This document shows positions 6,105-12,825 of a stretch of DNA of 12,825 bases, piece by piece (position 1 is the first letter of the stretch; each line of letters begins with the position of its first letter). The notes below the pieces were generated by a model that was not told where the DNA came from, did no database searches, and saw only the letters and a program-made list of their open reading frames with translations. The position numbers and the translations under genes were made by a program. The DNA is taken from the NCBI GenBank assembly GCA_002869095.1, contig PKTO01000176.1, positions 1 through 12,825 on the forward strand, written 5' to 3'. Source of the DNA: Clostridiales bacterium (lineage in GTDB: Bacteria > Bacillota > Clostridia > Peptostreptococcales > BM714).

Positions 6105-7372
6105 CACCAAAATGCCGTTATCCCGGCGGAGACGACAAAATTTTCGGAGCAAACGCAAGGGCCAATCAAAAGTCCGGCGAAATCGGCTTTGAAAATGTAA
6201 TCAACGCAACAGTAGGAGCATTGCTCAATGACGATGGAAGCCTTTCGGTGATGAAATCCGCCATGAATCATTTTCGCAGCCTTCCTGATGCTGAAATTTC
6301 AGCTTACGCACCTATAGCAGGCCTTCCTGAATTCCGGGATGCGGCCATAAAGGCATGCTTCGGCGATTATCGTCCCGACGCCCATATTGAAGCAGTGGCA
6401 ACTCCAGGCGGTTCCGGCGCAATAAGAAACACCATATGGAACTACTCGGATCCGGGAGATGCAATTCTCACTTCGGACTGGTATTGGGGGCCATACGACA
6501 CCCAGTCCACAGTAAACGGACGCAGGCTTGAAACATACAAGCTTTTCAACGACTCTGACGAATTCAACATCGACGCGTTTCGAGAAAAATCCGCCGAGCT
6601 TGTCGAGACACAGGACCGCCTGGTAATACTGCTCAATTCTCCCGCGCACAATCCTACAGGATACAGCCTGACAGATAAAGAATGGGAATCCGTAATGGGT
6701 ACTATAAACAAGCTTGCAGAAAATCCTGACAAAAGGATCGTTCTTTTTGCGGATATAGCATACATTGACTTTGCGGGAGACGGTTCTTCAAGGGGATTCA
6801 TGAAGCTGTTCGGCAGTTTGCCTGAAAACGTTCTGGTCATAGTCGCCTACTCAATGTCTAAAGCCTTCACACTCTACGGTCTAAGAAGCGGGGCCATGAT
6901 TTGCGTATCTTCAAACAAATACGCAACAGAGGAGTTCTTCAATTCCTGCCAGGTCGCAAACCGCGGCACATGGTCGAACGGAACAAGAGGCGCTCAGAAA
7001 CTATTGGCTGATGTTTACGCAGACGAAAATCTGAAAGCGGAAATAGAGTGGGAAAGGGCTTACTACAAAACCCTTCTCGAAGAAAGGGCAACGTCCTTCC
7101 AAAAGGCTTCCAAAGAAGCCGGCCTTGAAACATGCCCCTACAGGCATGGTTTCTTCGTTGCAATCCCATGCGACAAGCCAAACGAAGTGGCCGAGGAACT
7201 GGAAAACAGAAACATATATGCCGTAGCGCTTCAGAAAGGCCTCCGATTCGCAGTTTGTTCCGTTTCGAAGGATAAATGCGCAAAGGCTCCAAAGATAATC
7301 AAAGACGCGATAATTACAGTGGAAAGTAGAAAGTGGAAAGTAGAAAGTGGAAAGTGGAAAGAAAAAGATTAA
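6083..7372 (+). CDS. Class I aminotransferase, aspartate/aromatic (TyrB-like) type
   Basis: A PLP-dependent enzyme moving an amino group between an amino acid and a 2-oxo acid. Of 429 residues, about 411 form the enzyme. It shows fold-type I landmarks: INATVGALLNDDG (40-52), the phosphate-side APIAGLPEF (76-84), SDWYWGPYDT (131-140), NSPAHNPTGY (185-194), FADIAY with the pyridine-nitrogen Asp224, SMSKAF with Lys260 as the PLP lysine, and LYGLRSG with Arg268. LRFAVCSV supplies a likely substrate-carboxylate arginine (388). The whole resembles COG1448 (TyrB-like) proteins of clostridia, so aspartate or aromatic amino acids are likely substrates, unproven. AAGGAGG precedes the ATG, which lies inside the end of the transporter gene. 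Oddity: residues 413-429 are encoded almost wholly by a heptanucleotide repeat, giving the tail VESRKWKVESGKWKEKD, probably not part of the ancestral enzyme. Confidence 0.92.
   Translation: MSEISFVTPKCRYPGGDDKIFGANARANQKSGEIGFENVINATVGALLNDDGSLSVMKSAMNHFRSLPDAEISAYAPIAGLPEFRDAAIKACFGDYRPDAHIEAVATPGGSGAIRNTIWNYSDPGDAILTSDWYWGPYDTQSTVNGRRLETYKLFNDSDEFNIDAFREKSAELVETQDRLVILLNSPAHNPTGYSLTDKEWESVMGTINKLAENPDKRIVLFADIAYIDFAGDGSSRGFMKLFGSLPENVLVIVAYSMSKAFTLYGLRSGAMICVSSNKYATEEFFNSCQVANRGTWSNGTRGAQKLLADVYADENLKAEIEWERAYYKTLLEERATSFQKASKEAGLETCPYRHGFFVAIPCDKPNEVAEELENRNIYAVALQKGLRFAVCSVSKDKCAKAPKIIKDAIITVESRKWKVESGKWKEKD
7318..7359 (+). repeat. Heptanucleotide tandem repeat (AGTGGAA/AGTAGAA), six units
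   Basis: Six contiguous 7-base units: four AGTGGAA and two AGTAGAA, with only one variable position. The array forms the 3' end of the aminotransferase frame. Because 7 is not a multiple of 3, the peptide cycles through three codon phases (VESRKWK then VESGKWK). A related AGTGGAAAG recurs alone at 7446-7454. The pattern resembles the short tandemly repeated repetitive (heptamer) sequences described in some bacterial genomes. Confidence 0.95.
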
Positions 7373-7376
7373 AGAA

Positions 7377-7408
7377 CAGATGTCAGATATCAGATGTCAG
7401 GTATCAGG
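7377..7408 (+). repeat. Second heptanucleotide tandem repeat (CAGATGT type), four and a half units
   Basis: Units CAGATGT, CAGATAT, CAGATGT and CAGGTAT, then a partial CAGG. It starts five bases after the aminotransferase stop. Its period is the same as that of the preceding array but the sequence is unrelated. The 11-base string AAAAGATTAAA follows both arrays (7363-7373 and 7409-7419), hinting that array plus flank is a repeated module. Confidence 0.9.
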
Positions 7409-7492
7409 AAAAGATTAAAAACAACTTGCAGCGTGCAGTAAGCACAGTGGAAAGGAAAAGCTGTTGCCGCGGTTCAAGATTATGCAAAAAGT

Positions 7493-7557
7493 AAAAAAGA
7501 CAAGGCCATGACCCGTTCGTAATGCCTTTGGGTTGATTCGGCTCTTGTCTTTTTTTT
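7493..7557 (+). terminator. Bidirectional terminator between the aminotransferase and lspA
   Basis: AAAAAAGACAAG (7493-7504) pairs with CTTGTCTTTTTT (7544-7555). Adjacent GGCC/GGCT pairing and an inner ACCC/GGGT pairing extend the hairpin. T runs follow on both strands, so it can end rightward transcription of the aminotransferase operon and leftward transcription of asnS-lspA. The 226 bases between the two genes otherwise hold only the heptamer arrays; I see no other gene there. Confidence 0.85.
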
Positions 7558-7598
7558 ATTTGGTTTTTCCTGCAAACTGGTCTTTGCCGGCTTTCTCG

Positions 7599-8048
7599 TC
7601 AAGCCGAGGCTTTGTCGAAGATTATCGTGTACCCCAGCAGAACAGCCCCAACCACAATGAAGCTGTCCGCCACATTGAAAATAGCAAAGTCGATCAGCCT
7701 GAAATCTATGAAATCTATCACATAGTCGAACATGATGCGGTCAATCCAGTTTCCTATGGCGCCTCCAATGACCATTGACATGGCAATATTGGCAAATGCG
7801 CTCATATGCTTTTTTTCTCTCCAGAAAAAATAGCACATCACGACTATGACCATTCCGGTAACGACTATGAGAAGATTCTGCCTTCCTGTAAGAATGCTGA
7901 ACGCCGCCCCGGTGTTTTCAGCATATGTCAGATGCAAAACACCTTCCATGATCGGAAACGTGTCTATTTTATGAAGATGCTCTACTGCCATGTATTTTGT
8001 AATGCGGTCCAAAATCAAAATTCCCAAAATCATCATCAGGCTGTACAT
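7599..8048 (-). CDS. lspA: Lipoprotein signal peptidase (signal peptidase II)
   Basis: Membrane aspartyl protease that removes the signal peptide from prolipoproteins after diacylglyceryl modification. The 149 residues are slightly short but complete. There are four hydrophobic segments (about 3-20, 58-75, 85-99 and 128-144). Family signatures are LDRITK (13-18), AENTGAAFS (44-51), GGAIGNWIDR (95-104), VIDFIDF with the catalytic aspartate near 112, and FNVADS with the second catalytic aspartate near 128. The ATG at 8048 follows a GAGGGGG-type site. The open frame extends further into asnS but would be a poor start. It lies 22 bases after the asnS stop and so is the second gene of the T-box operon. 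Confidence 0.96.
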   Translation of the reverse strand: MYSLMMILGILILDRITKYMAVEHLHKIDTFPIMEGVLHLTYAENTGAAFSILTGRQNLLIVVTGMVIVVMCYFFWREKKHMSAFANIAMSMVIGGAIGNWIDRIMFDYVIDFIDFRLIDFAIFNVADSFIVVGAVLLGYTIIFDKASA

Positions 8049-8070
8049 GGGCCACCCCCTCAGGCGTCGT

Positions 8071-9465
8071 CTAGAATTCCGAATTTTTTGGCGTCCTCGG
8101 GAACGGAAGCACATCTCTTATATTGCCCATTCCTGTAATATACATTATCACACGCTCGAGCCCCAATCCGTATCCTGCATGCTTGGCTCCTCCGTATTTC
8201 CTAAGCTCCTTGTACCACCAGTAATCGTCCTGGTTAAGATTCATTTCGCCTATTCTTCTTTCGAGAACATCGTATCTTTCTTCCCTCTGGCTTCCTCCGA
8301 TTATCTCCCCGACACCGGGAACAAGCAAGTCCATTGCCGCAACGGTTTTTTCGTCATCGTTAAGGCGCATGTAAAAGGCCTTTATGCCTTTTGGATAATC
8401 AGTCACAAAAATAGGCTTTTTGAATATTTTCTCGGTCAGGTACCTTTCGTGCTCAGTCTGCAGGTCGCATCCCCATTCGACCGGATACTGAAAGTCAGCC
8501 TTGGATTCTTCAAGCAGCTCTATTGCCTTTGTGTATGTTATTCTTCCAAAATCCGAATTCGCAACATTTTCCAATCTGTCCTTGAGACCCTTGTCTATGA
8601 ATTTGTTGAAGAAATCCATTTCATCGGGCGCATTTTCCATAACATAATTGATTACATATTTTATCATGTCTTCCGCGAGAGCCATGTTGTCGTCAAGATC
8701 GGCAAAGGCTATTTCCGGCTCTATCATCCAAAATTCGGATGCATGCCTTGCTGTGTTTGAATTTTCGGCCCGGAATGTCGGCCCGAATGTATACACGTTT
8801 CTGAATGCAAGAGCAAATATTTCAGCTTCAAGCTGTCCGCTGACTGTAAGATTGGACTCTTTGCCGAAAAAATCATTCTCGTAATCTATTTTCCCCTCAT
8901 CGTTCTTGGGGACATCGTTAAGGTCAAGCGTCGTCACCTTGAACATTTCCCCTGCGCCTTCGCAGTCGCTTCCCGTGATGATGGGAGTATGGACATACAC
9001 AAAGCCCCTGTCCTGAAAGAATTTGTGAATCGCATAGCTTACCAGGGACCTGACTCTGAATACGGCTGAAAATGTATTGCTCCTCGGCCTTAGATGGGCT
9101 ATGGTCCTAAGATACTCGAAAGTATGCCTTTTCTTTTGAAGCGGATACGTTTTTTCCGATTCGCCTTGGATTTCGATTGAATCAGCCTTTATTTCAAATG
9201 CCTGTTTTGCATCCGGAGTCATAACCAGTTTGCCCTCCACTGAAACAGACGCGCTGATGCCCAGCTTTTTTATCTCTTCAAAATTCTCCAGATTCTCCTC
9301 GAAAACAATCTGAATATTTTTGAAAAAAGTCCCGTCGTTCAACTCTATGAAGCCAAAAACCTTTGAAGACCTGATGGTGCGAATCCAGCCTGCAACAGAA
9401 ACAGTTTTTTCTGCAAATGCATCCGGGTTTTTATAGATGTCCCTGACCAATTCGAATTTTTTCAT
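8071..9465 (-). CDS. asnS: Asparagine--tRNA ligase
   Basis: Charges tRNA-Asn with asparagine in the cytosol; a class IIb aminoacyl-tRNA synthetase of 464 residues, normal length. The N-terminal OB-fold anticodon-binding domain (about 1-105) is marked by [24 protein letters not shown] in two adjoining strands. The catalytic domain has [22 protein letters not shown] (motif 1 region, about 154-175), motif 2 [22 protein letters not shown] (about 230-251, with FRAE) and motif 3 [11 protein letters not shown] (431-441), ending PFPRTPK. The [12 protein letters not shown] form, the absence of the insertions typical of AspS, and the upstream T-box support AsnRS over AspRS. AGGGGAG precedes the ATG. 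The presence of asnS implies direct charging of tRNA-Asn rather than only the amidotransferase route. Confidence 0.96.
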   Translation of the reverse strand: MKKFELVRDIYKNPDAFAEKTVSVAGWIRTIRSSKVFGFIELNDGTFFKNIQIVFEENLENFEEIKKLGISASVSVEGKLVMTPDAKQAFEIKADSIEIQGESEKTYPLQKKRHTFEYLRTIAHLRPRSNTFSAVFRVRSLVSYAIHKFFQDRGFVYVHTPIITGSDCEGAGEMFKVTTLDLNDVPKNDEGKIDYENDFFGKESNLTVSGQLEAEIFALAFRNVYTFGPTFRAENSNTARHASEFWMIEPEIAFADLDDNMALAEDMIKYVINYVMENAPDEMDFFNKFIDKGLKDRLENVANSDFGRITYTKAIELLEESKADFQYPVEWGCDLQTEHERYLTEKIFKKPIFVTDYPKGIKAFYMRLNDDEKTVAAMDLLVPGVGEIIGGSQREERYDVLERRIGEMNLNQDDYWWYKELRKYGGAKHAGYGLGLERVIMYITGMGNIRDVLPFPRTPKNSEF

Positions 9466-9500
9466 TATGTGTTCTCCCCTCGCAAATATTTTCGCATATT

Positions 9501-9750
9501 AAAAGCCTTCCATCCTGCGTAAGGGACGAAAGGCGATTCCGCGGTGCCACCCCGATTGACAGTCTCTGCCCATCTCATTGTCGATATAACGGTCGAATCC
9601 GTCTGCGCCTACTCCTATCACCTATCATGTTTCGGGCAGAAGCTCGGAAGGGTTTTTCATCAAACGCTCCACACCGGACTTCCACCGTCTCCGGTTCGCT
9701 ATATGTTTCTGCGAAAGACTACTCTCTTCCTCATCGCTTCATATTTCATT
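9501..9750 (-). promoter_or_regulatory. T-box leader RNA controlling asnS-lspA
   Basis: The minus-strand leader contains the hallmark T-box sequence GGUGGCACCGCGG (9551-9539) and, after it, CGCCUUUCGUCCC. GCCUU...AAGGC (9534-9530 with 9509-9505) and UCC/GGA pairings make the terminator, followed by UUUU (9504-9501). The AGUA element of stem I (GAGAGUAGU) and a GGUGGAAGUCCGG distal-loop segment are visible upstream. A candidate Asn specifier codon AAC is at 9654-9652, within GAAAAACCC on the 3' side of stem I. The base after it is C rather than the usual purine, so the exact specifier is tentative. Uncharged tRNA-Asn should stabilise the antiterminator and allow transcription. Confidence 0.93.
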
Positions 9751-9756
9751 ATTGCC

Positions 9757-9785
9757 ATTATAATATAGACGTGTCATGTTGTCAA
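9757..9785 (-). promoter_or_regulatory. Consensus sigma-A promoter for the asnS T-box operon
   Basis: On the minus strand, -35 TTGACA (9785-9780), a 17-base spacer and -10 TATAAT (9762-9757): a perfect consensus. The start would be near 9750, matching the beginning of T-box stem I. The -35 lies 13 bases after the cls stop, with no terminator between. Confidence 0.92.
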
Positions 9786-9798
9786 AGCATCCAAACCC

Positions 9799-11355
9799 TT
9801 AAAGGAGAGGGGATAGAAGCCTTCCGTAGGATTCCAGGAATTTGACTCCCAATCCTCTTTTTCTATGTTCTTCAAGCTGAATTTCCTTGCTTTCGCCCAT
9901 ATCCCCCTGGAAATCCCTTTCAAGCTTTTTGACAGTCTTCCGGTCGTATATGAAAGCATTGACCTCGAAATTGATTTCAAGGCTTCTTATGTCAAGATTT
10001 GCCGTACCCACCGATGCCACAGTGTCGTCAACTATGAAAACCTTGCTGTGCATGAATCCCTTTTCATATGTATATATTCTGACGCCGGCTTCGAGCAAGT
10101 CCTCGACGTTTCCCCGGGAAGCCCAATAAACGGTGAAATGGTCAGGCTTGCTCGGCATGATTATCCTTACGTCCAGTCCGCTGAGCGCAGCCGTTTTGAG
10201 CGCCACGCCGAGGCTCTTGTCAGGAACCAGGTAAGGAGTCATTATCCAAATCCTGGACTTGGCGGCAGTAATCATAGTAAAATAAGCCTGCTGTATCGAT
10301 TCCCAGTCGGAATCCGGTCCGCTTGAGCTTATCTGCAGAAGCTCGTTGCCCCTGTAGTCTATCTTGGGATAGTAGTCTATTCCCTCAAGATATTCTCCTG
10401 AAACGAATTCCCAATCCTTAAGAAAAATGTTCTGCAGCAAATAAACCCCTTCGCCTTCTATCCGCATGTGCGTATCGCTCCAGTATCCAAGGCGGGGATC
10501 GTTTCCGAGATATTCATCACCTATGTTCATACCTCCAACAAATCCGACCTTGCCGTCCACTACGACTATCTTTCTGTGATTCCTGTAATTCAGCTCCCTG
10601 CTCAATACAGGGAATATGACGGGGAAAAACTCCCTGACCTGCACGCCGCTTTTCTTCAGCGATTCAAGATAGTTTTTCGACAGCCTCCAGCATCCTACGC
10701 TGTCATATATCAAGCGGACTTCGAGACCCTCAGATGCTTTTTCGATGAGTATTTTTCGTATTATGTTTCCGATTTTGTCGTCCTTTATTATGAAATATTC
10801 CAGGTGTATCTGTTTCTCTGCATTGCGAAGCGCCCTTATGATTGCGCTATAGGTTTCACTTCCGTTTGAATATATCTCGGTCGAATTGTTCACAGTGAAA
10901 ACTGCATCGGAATTGTTGAGAAGAAGCCTAGCCAATTTTTGATTCACCGGCGAATCAAGTTCTCCCGTCATCGGATAATCCGCAATCATTTCCTTCTGCA
11001 GATTCACTGTGTTTTCAAGGTGTTTCGAACCGATTCGTTTCTTTTTCGAAAAAATCTTTTTCCGTCTGTAGCTTTGGCCGAACATTATGTAAAAGACAAA
11101 ACCGACGAATGGAAGAACGACAAGAACCAAGAGCCACGCCATGGTTTTTGCAGGATCCTTGCTTTCAAAAAAAATGACGACACCGACAAGTACTGTATAA
11201 GCAGTAAAAACTGTTATCATAACGCCTTTTATCTTTGACAAAAAATATCCGAATACTCCTATCGACACGAATTCATAACTCAACAAATAGATTGCCACAA
11301 CAATTATTATGATGAATACAGTTGTCGCAATGCTCTTTTTCGACATTTTTTTCAT
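9799..11355 (-). CDS. cls: Cardiolipin synthase (phospholipase D family)
   Basis: Joins two phosphatidylglycerol molecules into cardiolipin at the inner membrane face. It is 518 residues long from the chosen start, normal for bacterial Cls. N-terminal hydrophobic segments lie at about 9-25, 45-63 and 73-93, followed by a PLDc_N-like region (ESKDPAKTMAWLLVLVVLP). Two HKD motifs follow: NHRKIVVVDGKVGFVGGMN (His260, Lys262, Asp267) and MHSKVFIVDDTVASVGTAN (His436, Lys438, Asp443). Both are intact, as needed for activity. Start choice: the frame opens at an ATG at 11400, but that ATG overlaps the -10 box and so cannot be in the transcript. ATG 11355 has GGGGGTAGAG just upstream; ATG 11346 is an alternative. 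No terminator is visible after the stop, so transcripts may run into the asnS leader. Confidence 0.93.
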   Translation of the reverse strand: MKKMSKKSIATTVFIIIIVVAIYLLSYEFVSIGVFGYFLSKIKGVMITVFTAYTVLVGVVIFFESKDPAKTMAWLLVLVVLPFVGFVFYIMFGQSYRRKKIFSKKKRIGSKHLENTVNLQKEMIADYPMTGELDSPVNQKLARLLLNNSDAVFTVNNSTEIYSNGSETYSAIIRALRNAEKQIHLEYFIIKDDKIGNIIRKILIEKASEGLEVRLIYDSVGCWRLSKNYLESLKKSGVQVREFFPVIFPVLSRELNYRNHRKIVVVDGKVGFVGGMNIGDEYLGNDPRLGYWSDTHMRIEGEGVYLLQNIFLKDWEFVSGEYLEGIDYYPKIDYRGNELLQISSSGPDSDWESIQQAYFTMITAAKSRIWIMTPYLVPDKSLGVALKTAALSGLDVRIIMPSKPDHFTVYWASRGNVEDLLEAGVRIYTYEKGFMHSKVFIVDDTVASVGTANLDIRSLEINFEVNAFIYDRKTVKKLERDFQGDMGESKEIQLEEHRKRGLGVKFLESYGRLLSPLL

Positions 11356-11391
11356 CTCTACCCCCGCAATCAAATAATCCTTCTTGATTTT

Positions 11392-11421
11392 ATTATACAT
11401 TTTAATCCATGCCGGTGTTAA
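11392..11421 (-). promoter_or_regulatory. Probable sigma-A promoter for cls
   Basis: On the minus strand, -35 TTAACA (11421-11416), an 18-base spacer and -10 TATAAT (11397-11392). The start would be near 11385, about 30 bases before the chosen ATG. It is divergent from the pyrR promoter, with 20 bases between the -35 boxes. Confidence 0.65.
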
Positions 11422-11441
11422 GTATAATACCCATAATTTTC

Positions 11442-11469
11442 TTGAGAAAAGCCTCCTATTCGTTATAAT
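11442..11469 (+). promoter_or_regulatory. Sigma-A promoter for pyrR
   Basis: -35 TTGAGA (11442-11447), a 16-base spacer and -10 TATAAT (11464-11469). The predicted leader is only about 25 bases, too short for a PyrR attenuator, so pyrR itself seems not to be autoregulated by attenuation at this promoter. Confidence 0.75.
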
Positions 11470-11474
11470 GATAG

Positions 11475-12041
<567 letters not shown>

Positions 12042-12080
12042 CATCTAAAAATCATTTGAGCCATTATTCGCCAAAGCTTC

Positions 12081-12109
12081 TTGACTGACTTTTTCTTTGG
12101 TGTTATGAT
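12081..12109 (+). promoter_or_regulatory. Sigma-A promoter for the uraA leader
   Basis: -35 TTGACT (12081-12086), a 17-base spacer and -10 TATGAT (12104-12109). The start near 12116 lies just before the PyrR-binding hairpin. It gives uraA its own regulated transcript, in addition to any read-through from pyrR, since no terminator follows pyrR. Confidence 0.75.
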
Positions 12110-12132
12110 GTTTACAGAATTGAATATGGACG

Positions 12133-12163
12133 CCTTTAATTTGACCCCGTGAGGTTAAGAAGG
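12133..12163 (+). promoter_or_regulatory. PyrR-binding loop (anti-antiterminator) in the uraA leader
   Basis: GACCCCGTGAGGTT (12143-12156) fits the PyrR-binding consensus ARUCCNGNGAGGYU at all but two positions. TTGACC (12141-12146) and GGTTAA (12153-12158) form the upper stem around the hexaloop CCGTGA. CCTT (12133-12136) and AAGG (12160-12163) form the lower stem, with an internal bulge between them. This is the expected architecture. When PyrR-UMP is bound, the downstream terminator would form. Confidence 0.87.
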
Positions 12164-12217
12164 AACAAACAAGTGCAAGATACTTGTATGGTTTTCATGA
12201 CTGTAAAGGAATGAGAC

Positions 12218-12256
12218 AAGCCTTTCTGCTTCGCGAGCAGAAAGGCTTTTATTTTA
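12218..12256 (+). terminator. Attenuator terminator of the uraA leader
   Basis: A 13-pair stem, AAGCCTTTCTGCT (12218-12230) with AGCAGAAAGGCTT (12236-12248), has a five-base loop and is followed by TTTTATTTTAT. Its 5' arm (CCTTTCT) can alternatively pair with AGAAGG (12158-12163) at the base of the PyrR-binding hairpin, a candidate antiterminator contact. Confidence 0.92.
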
Positions 12257-12315
12257 TCCGGTTGTGGGGCGTCTTGTTTTATTGACACTTAATAAAATGA
12301 GAAAGGAGATTATTT

Positions 12316-12825
12316 ATGGACAATCTTGCACGAAAACAGAATGCAGCAAGCTTTTCAGCCGAGCCTGAAATATCTTTGAACAAAAAGGTTATCCTGGGAA
12401 TGCAGCATACCTTCACAATGTTTGGAGCAACAGTACTCGTTCCAATCATAACCGGTTTCGACATTTCTGTGGCGCTCTTCATGGCCGGAATAGGAACTCT
12501 TCTGTTCCACTTGATAACTAAGGGCAAAGTGCCGGCATTTCTCGGTTCTTAATTCGCATTCATCGCCCCGGTGATGGCGGCAATGGAAGCTTCCAACATT
12601 CAATACGCACAGGGAGGACTCGTTGTGGCCGGTCTGGTTTACCTTGTAATGGCAGGCTTGATAAGCATTTTCGGAACCGAAAAAATAATCAGTTTTTTCC
12701 CTCCGATAATCACAGGCCCGATAATAATTGTAATAGGCCTCAAACTGGCTCCTACAGCAATAGACATGGCCAGCGGAAACTGGATTCTTGCCATCGTGAG
12801 TTTCGCAATAGTAACCGCAGTAAGC
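12316..12825 (+). pseudogene. uraA: Uracil permease (NCS2 family), interrupted by an in-frame TAA; 3' end outside the window
   Basis: A uracil/H+ symporter of the nucleobase-cation symporter 2 family. AAAGGAG precedes the ATG. Residues 1-78 read as a normal N-terminus, with [20 protein letters not shown] and [20 protein letters not shown], ending PAFLGS. Codon 79 is TAA (12550-12552). The same frame then continues without a break to the window end as FAFIAPVMAAMEA..., then YAQGGLVVAGLVYLVMAGL, FFPPIITGPIIIVIGL and beyond. The family motif is LGSSFAFI, so the stop exactly replaces the second serine; TCA to TAA is a single base change. No frameshift is needed. The TAA sits in the third transmembrane region, just before the phenylalanine region that contacts uracil in E. 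coli UraA. Either a recent nonsense mutation or a sequence error; the regulatory leader is intact. Confidence 0.85.

Noticed and set aside
7318..7408. Direct repeats as a possible CRISPR array
   Set aside because: Units are seven bases, contiguous and without spacers, and no cas genes are present.
7990..8760. A 256-codon open frame on the plus strand
   Set aside because: It is antisense to asnS and the start of lspA; both minus-strand frames carry clear family motifs.
9544..9845. Small plus-strand open frames beside asnS
   Set aside because: They cover the T-box leader and promoter on the opposite strand and have no supporting ribosome site or protein features.
11356..11400. cls start at the ATG at 11400
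   Set aside because: That ATG overlaps the predicted -10 box of the cls promoter, so it would lie outside the transcript; the ATG at 11355 has a ribosome site.
12316..12552. A short 78-residue protein as a genuine complete gene
   Set aside because: It is the N-terminal part of a uracil permease and the homology continues in the same frame directly after the stop.

Overview
The window looks like a low- to mid-GC Firmicute, most likely an anaerobic clostridial lineage. The evidence is strong AGGAGG-type ribosome binding sites, near-consensus sigma-A promoters, and heavy use of leader-RNA attenuation (two lysine riboswitches, an Asn-type T-box and a PyrR attenuator). It is ordinary chromosome: no phage, transposon, CRISPR or RNA-gene locus was seen. 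All assignments were made by eye from translated motifs and RNA pairing; no database search was run.

Left part (1-4438), a lysine module. A central non-coding region (1577-2310) carries two divergent promoters, each followed by a full lysine (L-box) riboswitch and an intrinsic terminator. Leftward it controls lysA (diaminopimelate decarboxylase, probable TTG start) and an aspartate kinase cut by the window edge. Rightward it controls an NhaC-superfamily transporter, most simply a lysine transporter of the LysW type, translationally coupled to an unrecognised 126-residue membrane protein. Both lysine synthesis and uptake should therefore switch off when lysine is abundant. The rightward operon ends at a strong terminator.

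Middle part (4439-7557): a compact rightward operon of a UPF0173 metallo-beta-lactamase-fold hydrolase, an EamA/DMT-type transporter and a TyrB/AspC-like aminotransferase. The last two genes overlap by 22 bases. The aminotransferase ends in a tail encoded by a heptanucleotide tandem repeat, with a second unrelated heptamer array just past the stop. A bidirectional terminator separates this operon from the next leftward genes.

Right-middle part (7599-11421), leftward: a cardiolipin-synthase-type phospholipase D protein with its own promoter, then a consensus promoter, a T-box leader, asnS and lspA. lspA thus appears to sit under control of uncharged tRNA-Asn.

Right end (11442-12825), rightward: pyrR with its own promoter, then a separate promoter, a PyrR-binding loop, a terminator and a uracil permease gene running off the edge. 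The permease frame is broken by one TAA codon inside a conserved motif, while homology continues in the same frame on both sides. It is either a recent nonsense mutation or a sequence error.

The most useful observations are the back-to-back lysine riboswitches with a coupled unknown membrane protein, the interrupted uraA, and the paired heptamer arrays. I found no convincing wholly new system.
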